The position numbers and the translations under genes are program-made. Below are positions 46,301 through 57,420 of a stretch of 64,000 nucleotides of DNA, in pieces; the first letter of the stretch is position 1; each line of letters starts with the position of its first letter. Under the pieces are notes generated by a model. That model made no database searches. It was not told the DNA's origin and was given only the letters and a program-made list of their open reading frames with translations. This DNA is from Gnetum montanum (taxonomy: Eukaryota > Streptophyta > Gnetopsida > Gnetales > Gnetaceae). The DNA is taken from NCBI GenBank assembly GCA_015680685.1, contig MNCI01012629.1, positions 570,587 through 634,586 on the forward strand, given 5' to 3'.

Positions 46301-48065
46301 ATGTTAGCCTCATTATGCCTAGAGGTGATCACCGTCACCTCCTGGGATTTCTTCACCACTATAGCAATTTACAAAAAGAAAAAGTAAAAAGAAAAAAAAA
46401 AGAAAAACAAAAACAACAGAAAAATAGGAACAACACCCAAACATGCAAAACGTAAACTCATAGTCTAGCGTACCAAGTTTAAATGATGATGGGAATGGTG
46501 AGAGATCCACTGACACATCTTCAACAATGATCGGCCTAAGGGATTACCAATCCCCATCCAACCAACTAAACTCCTTACAGCTATTGTAAAATTAAAAGTA
46601 TTGGGTTGGATAGGTTTTGTATTCACCTTGCATTGGCCTATCACGCTGGCACACATAGTCTCATTGGAGGAAAACTCTCGCAGCACCATCTGTGCCAAGG
46701 CTAAGGCATCAATATCACCATGAAGCCCACCCTTGCTGATATAAAACCTGGTAATCCATAAAAAAGGAAAAGAACACACACTATTAACATTTTTTCCTAG
46801 CATTGAATGCATTGCGTAACGTAGTGGAATATGTTTACAAAACTCACCCGCTAGCACAATAAATGGTTCCTGGTGGGTTCTAAAAATAGGTTTCCATGTG
46901 GTGAGCAATGAACAATGTGTTGTACAGGTGGTCGCAATTATATTTGGGCATTTCCCATATCCAAGTTAGATGCCTCAAGCTTTTTCGGCGCTGACTAGAT
47001 CCTCCTGTCTGCTCACCCCCAATTGCTCCATTAGTTAGAAATTTCAAAATACCCTAGTTTATCGTAGGCAATAGGGTTTTTGTAATTATAGCTACTACCT
47101 CCTCTAATAAGTGTGACAAAATGATCATACTAAAGTTTTGTAGGAGGAATTACAGGAAGTCCTGTACTCCTTCCTGGAACTAGACCACCTGCCGCTTCAC
47201 ACGCGCATGGGGTAGAGGAACATTGGCGACCAGTTCTCTTAGGCAACATAAAATCCATACAATTTCTAGGATAATCAAGATGGGTCTTAACATCAACCTG
47301 CACAACATAATGGAAAATTTTAGCATTATTTTCAAGTGAAATTTTCATGTAGCGTAGTAGGATTACCCATTTGCAAATAGCATAGCATAACTCTTTCCTT
47401 CCATGTAGCATAGCAAAACTGCAACAGTAATTGCGTAGCAACATGATATCACTAATGCATTGACCAAAAGGTCTTACAACACACCATTCTACTATAGCAA
47501 AAAAAAATTTAAATAAAAATTTTAAACAAGAAATAATTTAATACGTTGTAGCCATTTCAACAAATCTTTTGGCGTAAAAAGAAATTTGCACTACATTGTG
47601 TTAGACACGTGTTACGCTGTCAAATCATGCATGTGGCCAAACCCTCCTAAGGATCATACACTATGCTATTTTCATGCTAAGTTTCTAGAATCACTTGAAC
47701 CTCTGTGGCGAGATAGTCACGGTAGTGGCAGTTTGGGCAACACTGCATGCAACCTTAGCATAGTGTCCATACACCCATCGCGGCTGAATCGGCAACAGTT
47801 GTGGTGTAAGGGCCAAAACGACAACCAAAATGGTAGTAGAAGATGTATATGTTTAAAACAAAAAATGAAAAAAATATCAGAAACAATAGCAACATAGAAA
47901 AAAAAGGTAGCGTAGAAACTTATAGGACCAATAGAGCCTCCTCTCATACCACGATGCGCGCCTATGATAGACGCCTCATGGTGTCTTTCACCTTGTCCAC
48001 CTTGGCGAGCGGTAGGTGTTTGCGTTCTCTTTTAGGTGCCATCATCTCGGTTGTAGATTCTTTCT
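43340..48065 (-). pseudogene. Degenerate multi-exon coding region antisense to the Tat element
   Basis: Read on the minus strand from 48051: MAPKRERKHLPLAKVDKVKD; about 47300-46860 with GEQTGGSSQRRKSLRHLTWI and CDHLYNTLFIAHHMETYF; 46757-46470 with GGLHGDIDALALAQMVLREF; 46360-45560 with MLTLTNSLSERVDYFCTCVH and MKVQKEIHIEAAMLRVAKMV; 45190-44740, an acidic exon with short repeats; 44330-43640 with IKKEKANLTTEVGDLHSRNE and GSSEWEVSLPIGET. Several blocks are bounded by plausible splice sites (for example GGTGAGTTTTG and ATTACCAG around 46850-46757; TACCAG before the acidic exon). I recognise no domain. Antisense ORFs are known in some Tat elements, but usually after integrase. Confidence 0.6.
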
Positions 48066-48309
48066 TAGTTGCTATGCAAAATTTCCTTGCTCTTTGACAG
48101 CACAATCACTCTACACTCTGGATGAAAATGATGAGTTTACTAGGGGTAAACCCTTATTTATAGCCAATGCAGTAAAAGGGAACTTGCCATTTTCACACCT
48201 CGATTAATGTGTGATGTTCTGTACAATGTAGCACTCCCGCCATAGCATAGCAGTACTATTTGCATCATAGCAGGTGGGCCTGACTGAAAACATCATCCCA
48301 CCTTAGAGT

Positions 48310-48660
48310 AGCAACTTACCTTTGCAAAAACAACTCATTAATGGTCTGCAAAGACCTTAAACTAGCAATTTTAACTCATAGTTTTGACCAAGTTAATGGT
48401 CCACAAAGACCTTAAACTATTACTTACCTTCACAAGAACAACTCGTTAACAGTCTGCAAAGACCTTAAACTAGCAATTTTGATTCGTAATTTTGACTAAG
48501 TTAGTGGTCTGCAAAGACCTTAAACTAATAGTTTTTACTCTTACAAACCTAACCCATTAGCAGTTTGCAAAGACCTTAAACTAGTACTTTTGTACTTTTT
48601 CATCCAAGCAGTTTGCTATGACCCTAAACTAGTAGAGTGCAAACATTGTATCATAGTTTA
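48310..48660 (+). repeat. Array 2: tandem repeat before RT
   Basis: Five or six units of about 55-60 bp with core TCTGCAAAGACCTTAAACTA, followed by GCAATTTT and a spacer containing TTTTGAC(C/T)AAGTTA. The core equals that of arrays 1 and 3. It lies just beyond the 5' end of the antisense coding block. Confidence 0.8.
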
Positions 48661-48762
48661 CAATTATTTCAACTATCCATATTTCATTATTTCTTTGCAT
48701 TTTTGCTACAAATAAGTATCACTTGACTTGGCATTTATGTCATTGTGGTAGGTTGAGCAAGA

Positions 48763-50280
48763 ATGGCAATGGATTGTGATCTTTCTTCACCTCTAGCCTT
48801 CACAGGTCAACATGGCAAGCTTACAAGATAACTAAACCCAGAATCAATAGACTGGGAAGCATTCACTGATAGCACTGTAGCGTCCTTAGAAACATTCCCA
48901 GACTGGCCCAAACATCTATTCCAAGCCTTAGATTTAGAGGCTAGAGATGTGATCGAGGACCCTCTTATTGAAATGCATGTGACTACATTCAGGGGGGAAA
49001 TAAAAACGTTAAAACTTAGCTCCCTCTTAGACTCGCAAACACATAAATATGTATCCAAAATCCTGCAAGATAACATTGAAGTATTCGCATGGTCTTATAA
49101 CAACATCCTAGGCTTAGATCTAAGGCTTACATAGCACAACATTGTCTTAGACCCATGTATAAAAGCAGTTAAGAAAAAGGCTTGCAAGGTTAAACCAGAG
49201 GTTGCACTAGCCACACATGATGAAATCACTAAGCTATATCAGGCTGGTTTCATCTAGAAAGTTGATTACTCAGAGTGGATGTCAAATATCATTGTGGTTT
49301 CTAAGAAAAATGGAGGAATACGAATCTATATAGACTTTCAGGATCTGAACAAAGCAATAATCAAAGATGACTTCCCACTGCTGAGTATTGATCAAATCAT
49401 CGACACTACGATTGGTGATGCTCTACTATCCTTCATGGACGGTTTGTCCAGCTACAATCAAATTTGAATTAACCTAGAGCATTAGTTAACAACAACTTTT
49501 ATGATCCCACGGTGTACCTTCTATTACACCATGATTCCCTTTGGGCTTAAAAATACCAGAGCAACCTACCAAAAAGCCATGAAATACATCTTTAGTGACT
49601 ACATCCTAGAAACATTAAACAACTATGTGGATGACATAGCACTCAAATCTAAAGAAGCCATTAATCATCCCAATGATCTAGGTGTAGTACTCAAACACTA
49701 CCAGATGTATTACTTATGCTTCAATCCAGAAATGTGTGTCTTCGAGGTAAGAACCAGATGCATGTTAGGGTTTGTAGTATCAGAGGTTGGAATACGAGTG
49801 GACCTTGACAAAGTTAAGGCCATCGTTAACCTAGCACCCCCTACAAACCTTAAAGAATTGCACAATTTGCAAGGTAGGATATAGTTCATTATAAGGTTTA
49901 TAGCAAAGTTGACTAACAAGTTACACCGCATGCAACACTTACTAAAGAAAGGGGTTAACTTCAAATGGATAACACAATGGCAACAAGCCTTCGATGAACT
50001 GAAGAAAGAGATTTTACACCTCTCAACTATTTACCCACTACAGAGGGATAAGCCTTTCTACATCTACCTTGCCACCTTAGACATGCCTATCATGACACTA
50101 TTATGTCAGAGGAGAGATGACAGCTCTGAAATTCCAATGTATTACCTAAGTCATGCATTGATAGCATATGAGGTGAAATACAATGATGTGGAAAGAAATT
50201 GCCTCACGCTAGTGTTCGCATTAAAAAAGTGGAGGCATTATTTGTTCTGTAGTAAGGTCAACATAATATAAGAAAGAAAT
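48763..50280 (+). pseudogene. Tat reverse transcriptase and RNase H
   Basis: Starts MAMDCDLSSPLAFTGQHGKL after an acceptor-like TTGTGGTAG (48745-48751). The usual linker IEVFAWSYNNILGLD precedes RT. RT motifs: IIVVSKKNGGIRIYIDFQDL, LLSFMDGLSSYNQI, MIPFGLKNTRATYQKAM, the catalytic NYVDDIALKSKEA, and VRTRCMLGFVVSEVGI. RNase H: PFYIYLATLDMPIMTLLCQR, then YNDVERNCLTLVFALKKWRH. The first RNase H Asp is not obvious. Only a few stops are present (near 48830, 49257, 49465, 49880 and 50270), so this is the best-preserved pol in the window. Confidence 0.9.
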
Positions 50281-51000
50281 GTACTCCAGGTTATCACGAA
50301 CAATTTTTATCAAAGTAGTAGGATAGCTTAGTGGAAAGCCATAACTACAGAATTCCATTTTCATTATGTGAGCCAATCATCGATGAAAGGTCAAGCCATA
50401 GCCCCGCAACTTACAACCTCACCCATCAACAATCGGGCAACCATAAAACCTGAATTCCCTATCGAGCACATTAGCACCATCAACACCATCCCATTACATC
50501 TCAAAGCTACTTTGCATTTCGACAGTGCCTCGACTATGCATGGTGGTAGTGCAGCAGCAGTCATTACGTTCCCCTCTAGGGATATTCAACTGTTTACTTA
50601 TCATTTCTTGTTCCTTTGTACAAACAATGTGGTAGAGTATGAAGGACTCCTTAGGGGACTCCTAGTAGCCCTAGCATTAAAAATTCCACACCTAGCAATT
50701 TGAGGTGATTCACAGCTCGTTGTGAATCAAATCATTAAGGTCTATACCTACAATGCTACTCATCTACAACCCTATTTCAATCTAGCCAAAAGATTACTTA
50801 AACAGTCTACAACAATAGACATTCAACACATGCCACATAATGAAAATACCATAGCAGATGCCTTGGCCACCTTAGCGTTAAATGTCCCACCACACCTATT
50901 CACAAGTTTTCCCGCTTCAATAACCAAGTGTACAAAGCCTATCACTCAAGTGGTACATGTCACCTCTATAAGTGCTGCAGATACCTAGGAGTGGTATTCT
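50281..51000 (+). pseudogene. Tat additional (archaeal-type) RNase H
   Basis: TLHFDSASTMHGGSAAAVIT carries the first Asp, and NNVVEYEGLLRGLLVALAL the conserved Glu with the N-N-x-x-E-Y box. After one TGA, GDSQLVVNQIIKVYTYNATH carries the next Asp, and HMPHNENTIADALATLALNV carries the last Asp motif (A-D-A-L). All four acidic positions appear present. This second RNase H between RNase H and integrase is specific to the Tat clade and is thought to have been acquired by it. Confidence 0.9.
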
Positions 51001-52233
51001 AACATTAAAGCTTATCTAAAACATGGAAAACCCCCTTGAGGATTGACGTCTACCCAAAGGGATGTGATCCATAAGCATGTTTGGAAATATGTACTTATGG
51101 GAGACAACGCTTTATGCAAACGCTCCTTTGATGGGATATTGCTGACATGCATAAATGAGGAACAAGCATAGAGGATCATTAATGAGGTACACGAGGGCTT
51201 GTGTGGTGGACACATAGCACCTAGGGCCATGGTAGCAAAAATTAGATGCCAAGGGTATTATTGGCCTCACATGGAACGTGATTGCCTAGCCAAAGTTAAG
51301 ACTAGTGATATGTGCCAATGATATGAAAATCTTATACATGTTTCACCTACCAAGTTGCATCTGACATAGATCACATGGCCATTCCAATGATGCGAACAAG
51401 AAACTATAGGACGTATCACACCTAAGTCTTCCGCTGGGCATAGCTTCATCATCACTGCCACTGAGTACTTTACGAAGTGGGTGAAGGCTATTCCCCTTAG
51501 GAATACTACATCTCAATAGGTTTTCCACTTTATATTGGATAACATCATGACAAGGTTTGGGCTTCCCATGACTATTGTGATAGACAACGAGCCATAATTT
51601 AGTAGTGCGGAAACCAAAACCTTTTGTAGCAACATTGGCATTAGGTAATCATTCTCCTAGCCATACTGCCTGTAGGCAAATGGATAGGCAGAAGCTACAA
51701 ATAATTCCATCATCAACTTGCTCAAGAAAATGCTTAACAACAGTAAGAGGTGATGGCATAAGCAAATCCTCTATGTGTTATGGGCTTATAAAACAACATG
51801 TAGAATAGAGACAGGTAAGACACCTTACAATATTATTTACAGATCTGAAGTGGTGTTGCGTTTTGAGCTACAGGTACCATCCCTTTGAATGATCCTATCA
51901 AATGTCATGAGTGAAGCCTAGAACAATGAGTCAAGGATCATTGACCTCGACTCCATAGGGGAGGAATGTGCGCAAACACTTGGCCACATAGAGTGCTATC
52001 AAGATAGGCAATGGAAAAAGCATCATGCAACCCCACATCATCGGCCAAGAAAAAAGGGGGACCTCATTCTCAAGGCTTTCCATGAGCATGTAAACCTATT
52101 CTCAAGAAACTGGGAAGGTCCATTCATGATCATAAAATCTTATGAGAATGAAGCCTTCAAGTTGGGAGACATGGATGGCAACAAGTTTGCAAATCCTATG
52201 AATCATTTGTATCTCAAGCTATACTACATTTGA
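51001..52233 (+). pseudogene. Tat integrase
   Basis: Zinc-binding part: VHEGLCGGHIAPRAMVAKIR, GYYWPHMERDCLAKVKTSDM then CQ and a stop; the first Cys of the pair is Ser. Core: WPFQ, stop, CEQETIG, where the first catalytic Asp reads Glu; SFIITATEYFTKWVKAIPLR; TRFGLPMTIVIDNEP with the second Asp; ANG, stop, AEATN with the third Glu. C-terminus: GPFMIIKSYENEAFKLGDMD, ending NHLYLKLYYI and TGA at 52231. The loss of Gln before A-E-A-T-N is CAG to TAG. A frameshift lies near 51600. Confidence 0.88.
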
Positions 52234-52254
52234 TGCATAAGGAAGATAAGAAAA

Positions 52255-52705
52255 ATTATGCTATGACTATAAACTAGTACATATCATCTGCTATGACGTA
52301 AAACTAGCAAAGCTCATTCGCTATGACGTAAAACTGGAAAAAGCAGTTTGCTATGAATATAAACTGGCACAGATAGTCTGCTATAACTATAAACTAGCAC
52401 AAACCATCTACCATGACGTAAAACTAGCAAGGCATGTCTACTACAATGTTAAACTAACACAAACATCTGATACAATGTTAAACTACGCCATCCACCATCT
52501 GCTACAATGATAAACTAGTGTAGTAGTTTGCTAGGACCTTAAACTAGCATAACAATCATCTGCTACAATGATAAACTAGCACAGTAGTATGCTAGGGCCT
52601 TAAATTAGCACAATGGTCTATTGGGACCTTAAACTAGTACACCACGATCTATTGGGACCTTAAAATAGCACATCAGATGGTCTACCAGGACCTAAAACTA
52701 GGTTC
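52255..52705 (+). repeat. Array 3: tandem repeat after integrase
   Basis: Roughly twelve to fourteen units of about 30-38 bp with core (C)TATGACGTAAAACTAGCA grading into TAGGACCTTAAACTAGCA. It starts about 20 bp after the pol stop. Same core as arrays 1 and 2. Confidence 0.85.
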
Positions 52706-53495
52706 GTAGCACAACATTCTCAGCATGCATCCACGATCATTCAAGCAAGCGAGTGTGCATAGTGCCAACACTGGGTGGAACATTGTAGTTGTAGAATGTA
52801 GTTTATGATGCCAAGAAAAAACTCTCTAGAGCAAATGTGACACCACTTCCCCTAGCATCTTGCTGATCCTCTGAAGATGTCATCTAACATCTTGCTGACC
52901 TTTTGAAGCTACTACCACCATGGCCATTCACCCTGGCAGTAGCTTCCATTATCAGCACCTACTGCTGGAGACCCAGCACTATTGTGGCCTAGCCATAAAG
53001 TTGCTACCCTCTAGCCCCTACCATCACCTGATCCAAAAATGCGTTCATCTATTAGGCATCCCACCTTACAGCTAAACTGCATGATGTTTTCCTTGGGTGG
53101 GGACTCCTGATCACTTGCATCACCACAAACTCCTAGCCTCCTTAGTGCCAAACTCTCCATACTGATGCTACCAGAACTACTACTGGCCTTTCTGGTTTGG
53201 ATGTCAAATGCCTAAGAAATAATGTCCATTGCTCCAGTAGTGTCCAAAGTAAGCAAGACCTTTGGCTTTGTTTTGCATGATGGTTGTTTCTTCTAGTTTT
53301 CTCTCTATTGTGTTTGCAGGATACATGCTAGAGGGGAATCGGTCAGAGGTGTGTTTTGCCAAAGTGACAAGACACTGCATCATTCCAAGGTGATTATCCT
53401 AACTGGCTTGTATACTTGGGAGTGCACATCCTATCCACCCCCTTAACCTCCTTTACCTTGTTTTTTACACTCACAATTCTCCTTCGTACATATCC
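52706..53495 (-). pseudogene. Second antisense coding-like block before the 3' LTR
   Basis: The minus strand 53260-52900 reads with only two or three stops: LTLDTTGAMDIIS, stop, AFDIQTRKASSSSGSISMES, LALRRLGVCGDASDQESPPK, ENIMQFSCKVGCLIDERIFG. Base use is GC-richer than nearby. I do not recognise it. Antisense ORFs between integrase and the 3' LTR are known in Grande-like Tat elements, so this may be such an ORF or a captured host exon. Confidence 0.45.
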
Positions 53496-54071
53496 TTTTA
53501 CAAATTTTTCCAATTCCTGTAAAGCCTTCCCATAGGCTCAACCACAAAGTCCATGACATGCATAACACAACTCACTGCATGGGAAGTATCTATAGATAGG
53601 TCAAAGACCCACATGGATGTAACGTAACTCATCCTAGGGAGGAAACACCTATCCTGCAACAATAAGGTTGTTTGCAAATGAAAGTAGCAAAGCAACAAAA
53701 AAAAAGCGTAAAAGAGAAAAAACTCAAAAAAAAAAAAACAAAATGTGCCTAAAACAAATGGCACATCAACTATTCACAATTACCATCTCTAATTCCAATG
53801 AGATGTTAAAATTCAGGAAAAGAAAAGATGGCCATGCAAAAAATTACCTCATAAGCATTCTGACGAGGAACCCTGCTAAGTTTTATCTTTACCTTTCCCT
53901 AAAGCAACTTCCTCCAATCTACCTTTTCCCCTTTCTCTACACAGCCATCCTATTACACCCAAGCATATATGAGTGACATCTACATGATTACTAAAGAGAA
54001 ACGTTAGCATTTTGTCTCTCATGGTGTTTTGTATTCTTTGTTGGCATCTCTCGAGCCTATCCTCTAGATGT
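53496..54071 (+). other. Tat 3' untranslated region
   Basis: No convincing gene. Contains A-rich runs near 53695-53745 and pyrimidine-rich stretches. It leads into the polypurine tract. Confidence 0.4.
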
Positions 54072-54084
54072 TGACAAAGAGGGG
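54072..54084 (+). other. Polypurine tract of Tat element
   Basis: TGACAAAGAGGGG, four bases before the TG that starts the 3' LTR at 54089. Confidence 0.6.
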
Positions 54085-54463
54085 CCAATGAAACACCATA
54101 AAATTTCAAGACCCTCTTGCTTCACCAAGGTCTTGGAATTTAGGCAAGGACTTCCACAAGTGTAGCATCATGATAGTTTGGCAGGAAAATGTGGGCACTA
54201 AGGTTAGACTGTTCTATTTGGTAAGTTTTCTATCTTTAGAGCTGATAGGTCTGATGGACTCTCCAACCTACCCACCTGGATAATTCACCTAATTGAAAGT
54301 CTATCCAGAAATTGTGCTTGGAGTTGTCGACAGTGCTCAGGATGGGAAAAATAGTTTATCAAGTTTTCTAGTGAAGAAGTTTGCTACGTTACGCTATGTA
54401 CCATAGTAAGCCTTGGAAAACAGTTGTTCAGGTAATCAAGTGCAAATTGTTGTAGAACAAGGT

Positions 54464-54493
54464 GCTATGCTATGCTACGCTACATAGCATAGC
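54464..54493 (+). repeat. Perfect inverted repeat in Tat U3
   Basis: GCTATGCTATG (54464-54474) and its exact inverse CATAGCATAGC (54483-54493) surround an 8-base loop. Related near-palindromes occur at 54791-54812 and 54925-55030. Confidence 0.8.
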
Positions 54494-55221
54494 AAAGGAA
54501 AAGTAGAAAGGCCCAGCTTACCAAGTGGTTGCAATGAAGAAATGGCACTCGGCAAGCACTCTGGCTCCAAAACTAGTTGCCTTATTCGGCTTCAAGTCCT
54601 TTGGCAAAGTCTCTTACTAGAAAGTAGTGGATTGAATAAAAAGAAAGATACATCAGAAAGTGTTTCAAATGGAAGTTCAGCAAGTCCAAAAGCTTCCCTT
54701 CACAAGTGGAAAAATTTGTAGTTGTTAGCATGCTTAAGATTCAAACAAACATTTTCAACTTCAACACAAGTCACAAATAAAACCAACTACTACGCTATGT
54801 AGCGTAGCGTAGTGTAGCAAAGATGTAAAACAAAATGAAATGCTTCAAAAGTTACCTTGACATGCACCAAGGCTTCTAGTAAATGATTTTGGCTCCAACG
54901 CAAATTTTCTAATCAAACCAGTGGCTACGTTGTGCTATGCTATGTAGCGTAGCACAGTGTAGTAAGTAGCTACGCTACACCAATGTGCTATGCTCTATAG
55001 TGTAGCACAACATAGCAAGTAGCTATGCTACTTCAATGTGCTTCATTTCCTATTTGCATTTTCGACACACCAGATTCTAGCATGTGTAATTTTGACAAAT
55101 TTGTTGCAGTGTAGCAATTTCACGATTAGCTTTGCACATCTATGCAGTACAAGCAAGTCAACACCTCATGGGGTCCAAGACACGTGGCATCTAGGCCTCA
55201 TTTCTCACTTGCTCTTGGCCC

Positions 55222-55229
55222 TATAAATA
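55222..55229 (+). promoter_or_regulatory. TATA box of Tat LTR
   Basis: TATAAATA within GGCCCTATAAATACCCC, a strong plant TATA context, about 1.13 kb into the LTR. Confidence 0.65.
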
Positions 55230-55807
55230 CCCCAATGAGAAAACCTCAAAGGTTTGGCAACTTGATAGTTCGTGTTGGCATTTTTACAGTTTTCATTGAT
55301 TTTTTTCTTGCATTGGCATTTTACGCATTGGCTCTCCTGCGGTGGGCTTTTTGACTCAAAGACTTGTTGGCTTTTAAGTTTGCACTCAAAAGCATAGTTG
55401 AGGCATTTCGAGCATTGTGGTCATTCTTGAACTCTCTGCATGCCTCTGGCATTGTATAACTTGTTATACATTTTCAAATAAGGCAAAGAATCGAACCCGT
55501 GATTCTGTGGTGGTGCATTTTCTTACCCCAGTTTATTCTATTATCTCTTTATGGTTATCATTATTTAGCATTATTTTCTTTATTCCTGCATTTATTGATC
55601 ATTGGTTTGGCCTCACGTATCTTGTACTTAAAACAACATTCATGTAAGGTTAAGTTATACCAATTAAGTCCCTGTTTGATCGACCAGACTGTTCAAGGCA
55701 CCCTTCTTCCATTTTTTATCCATCACGTCCCTCACACAGATCTGGGGTTAAACTGTTTGCCCAACAACCTCTTGGTGTTTCGAACCACTTACATTTTCGG
55801 TCACTAC

Positions 55808-56480
55808 AAGTAGCTCCACCAACCAATGTATCATCTAAGTGGAGTACCTTCCCAACCTTGGGAGCAGTATCAATAGTGGAAACATCCATAGTCATGGGGG
55901 ATGCCACAACTATGGTAGCAGTATCCCTATCGATAGCTAGATCTTTACAGATATTACGTCCAACAACCTATGTCCTCATATGATTGCTCTAGCCATACTT
56001 CCTTTCCTTACCATTACTACCCTCTAAAATACAACAAAGTAACTTCTCTAAAGGGGGAATCTCCTTTTCCTTCTATCCTCCACAACATCCATCAGCTCCT
56101 ACACCACAATCAACTCTAGCCTTGCCACTTGCTCCATCCATGCAAGGTGAAATTTTGTGATAACCATAGTAGAGAAATGCCATGAGGGTAGTAAATCTAC
56201 AACCAAATATCCATTCGAGTAGTTCTAAATCAAAAACCTCATAAGAGACCACTCTTCAAGACCAATAGCCCCATGAAACCCTTACAAGCAAGCATGTCTA
56301 TTAACCTTGCCATCTCTACCTTTGACAATGCCATCGAGCTATCTTCAAACCAAAAGATCCTCAACATCCATAATGTTATGTTGACCCATGTAGTCATAAA
56401 TAGGATAAAGGATGATCACCTTCCCAAGAAATGATCTAATCCTAGGAGTTCCCTCATTTATTTACAAATCATAGGAAATG
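55808..56480 (+). pseudogene. G3 gag, part after the Tat insertion
   Basis: Broken frames with a short low-complexity protein (PTLGAVSIVETSIVMGDATT). This is followed by a P/S-rich linker (QHPSAPTPQSTLALPLAPSM) that mirrors the G2 gag linker around 30.4 kb, where the minus strand carries the matching CCATGCAAGGTGAAATTC. Many stops. It leads into the protease. Confidence 0.55.
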
Positions 56481-57420
56481 AACCATGTAAAGATCTTTTC
56501 GATTTGGGTTCTGGGATAAACTTAATCTCCCAAGAAGTGTATAAGACCTGGAAGCTACCTCCTATGAAGAAGATTAATATCAAACTTAACCTAGTAGGTT
56601 AGTCCATCATAGTTTCTCTAGGATTAGTGGAGAACATTGTGACCACTATCTATGGTTGGTCTTATCCTACCAATTTCCTTATGATCTATGTGGAGAATTG
56701 TAAAGGGGACTTCCCTATCATCATGGCAAGGGAATGTCTTAGTACTATAGATGATAAAATGGGGATTCAAGGCCTTTCCTTGGAAATATCTAAGAAAAAT
56801 AAGTTTGGGAAGATAGATATGAAGAGAGTAACATGCATCGCATATAGTGACATAGGGTGCCATTGCATGTCAAAATTATGGATGATCAAAGAGACATTAA
56901 TCCAAGCATGCAATTAGTGTGCTAAAATAATAGTTGTTTAAAAGTACATGTATGTAGCAACCACAAAGTACGAAGGTACCTAGTGGCTAATAATAGATCA
57001 CCAAGCTAAATCCATAATGTGCATGGAACCATCAAAGAGTCTCATCAATGCCTATATAGAAAACATGGATGAAATGCAAAAACTCCATCACCAAATCTTT
57101 CACATAGAAAGTTAGTTGAATTTATGGGATTTGGAGATCCTTGATTAGTTCAAATAGGAGCCCCTTGGGCTAAAGGTTTGACCAAAAACTATGGAATATG
57201 ATTTTCTCAATAATGGCAAGATAGTAATCATCAATGTCAAACATGCTCTAGAACAAAAATAGAAGTTGTTAAAGGTAGTGAAGAAATGGCCAATAGTTTT
57301 TCCTTGGTCATATCATTAACTTATATGTATAGATATGTGGATATGCTAATACCACATCTATATAAACTTCTTGATCAAGCCAAAGAGGTAATTGTAAAGA
57401 AGATTGAATCTCAAACTATG
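56481..57420 (+). pseudogene. G3 protease and linker
   Basis: Reads LPRSV then YKTWKLPPMKKINIKLNLVG and, after a stop, IIVSLGLVENIVTTIYGWSY, NFLMIYVENCKGDFPIIMAR, ECLSTIDDKMGIQGLSLEIS (open for 96 codons from 56627). The G-R-x-W-L box is changed to A-R-E-C-L. A D-L-G-S-G-like remnant near 56500-56520 (GATTTGGGTTCTGGG) is the probable active-site region, with the second residue altered. The linker to RT continues to 57420. Confidence 0.75.

Larger units (their letters stand above)
38640..55807 (+). mobile_element. Tat/Ogre-clade LTR retrotransposon, about 17 kb, 5' LTR lost
   Basis: Order: remnant LTR end, primer site (38672), long leader/gag N-terminus, gag, protease, array 1, antisense coding block, array 2, RT-RNase H, second RNase H, integrase, array 3, second antisense block, polypurine tract, 3' LTR (54089-55807). 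The extra archaeal-type RNase H between the normal RNase H and integrase is the recognised mark of the Tat clade. It is inserted in G3 gag. The 5' LTR is reduced to perhaps 25 bases, so no target duplication can be tested. Confidence 0.85.
54089..55807 (+). repeat. Tat 3' LTR
   Basis: Begins TGAAACACCATAAAATTTC and ends near TTTCGGTCACTACA. The start matches the solo LTR at 59268 (TGTGAAACACCACAAAATTT). The end resembles the CTACA just before the primer site at 38666. TATA lies at 55222-55229. U3 (54360-55040) is packed with words such as TAGCGTAGC and GCTATGCTA. The right end is an estimate. Confidence 0.7.

Noticed and set aside
42785-52705. CRISPR-like reading of the spaced repeats
   Set aside because: Units are diverged, spacers are themselves repeated, no cas genes, and the context is a plant retrotransposon.
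55440-55520. tRNA-like B box (GGTTCGATTC on the minus strand near 55490)
   Set aside because: Flanking arms do not form a T-stem and no acceptor or anticodon stem can be drawn.
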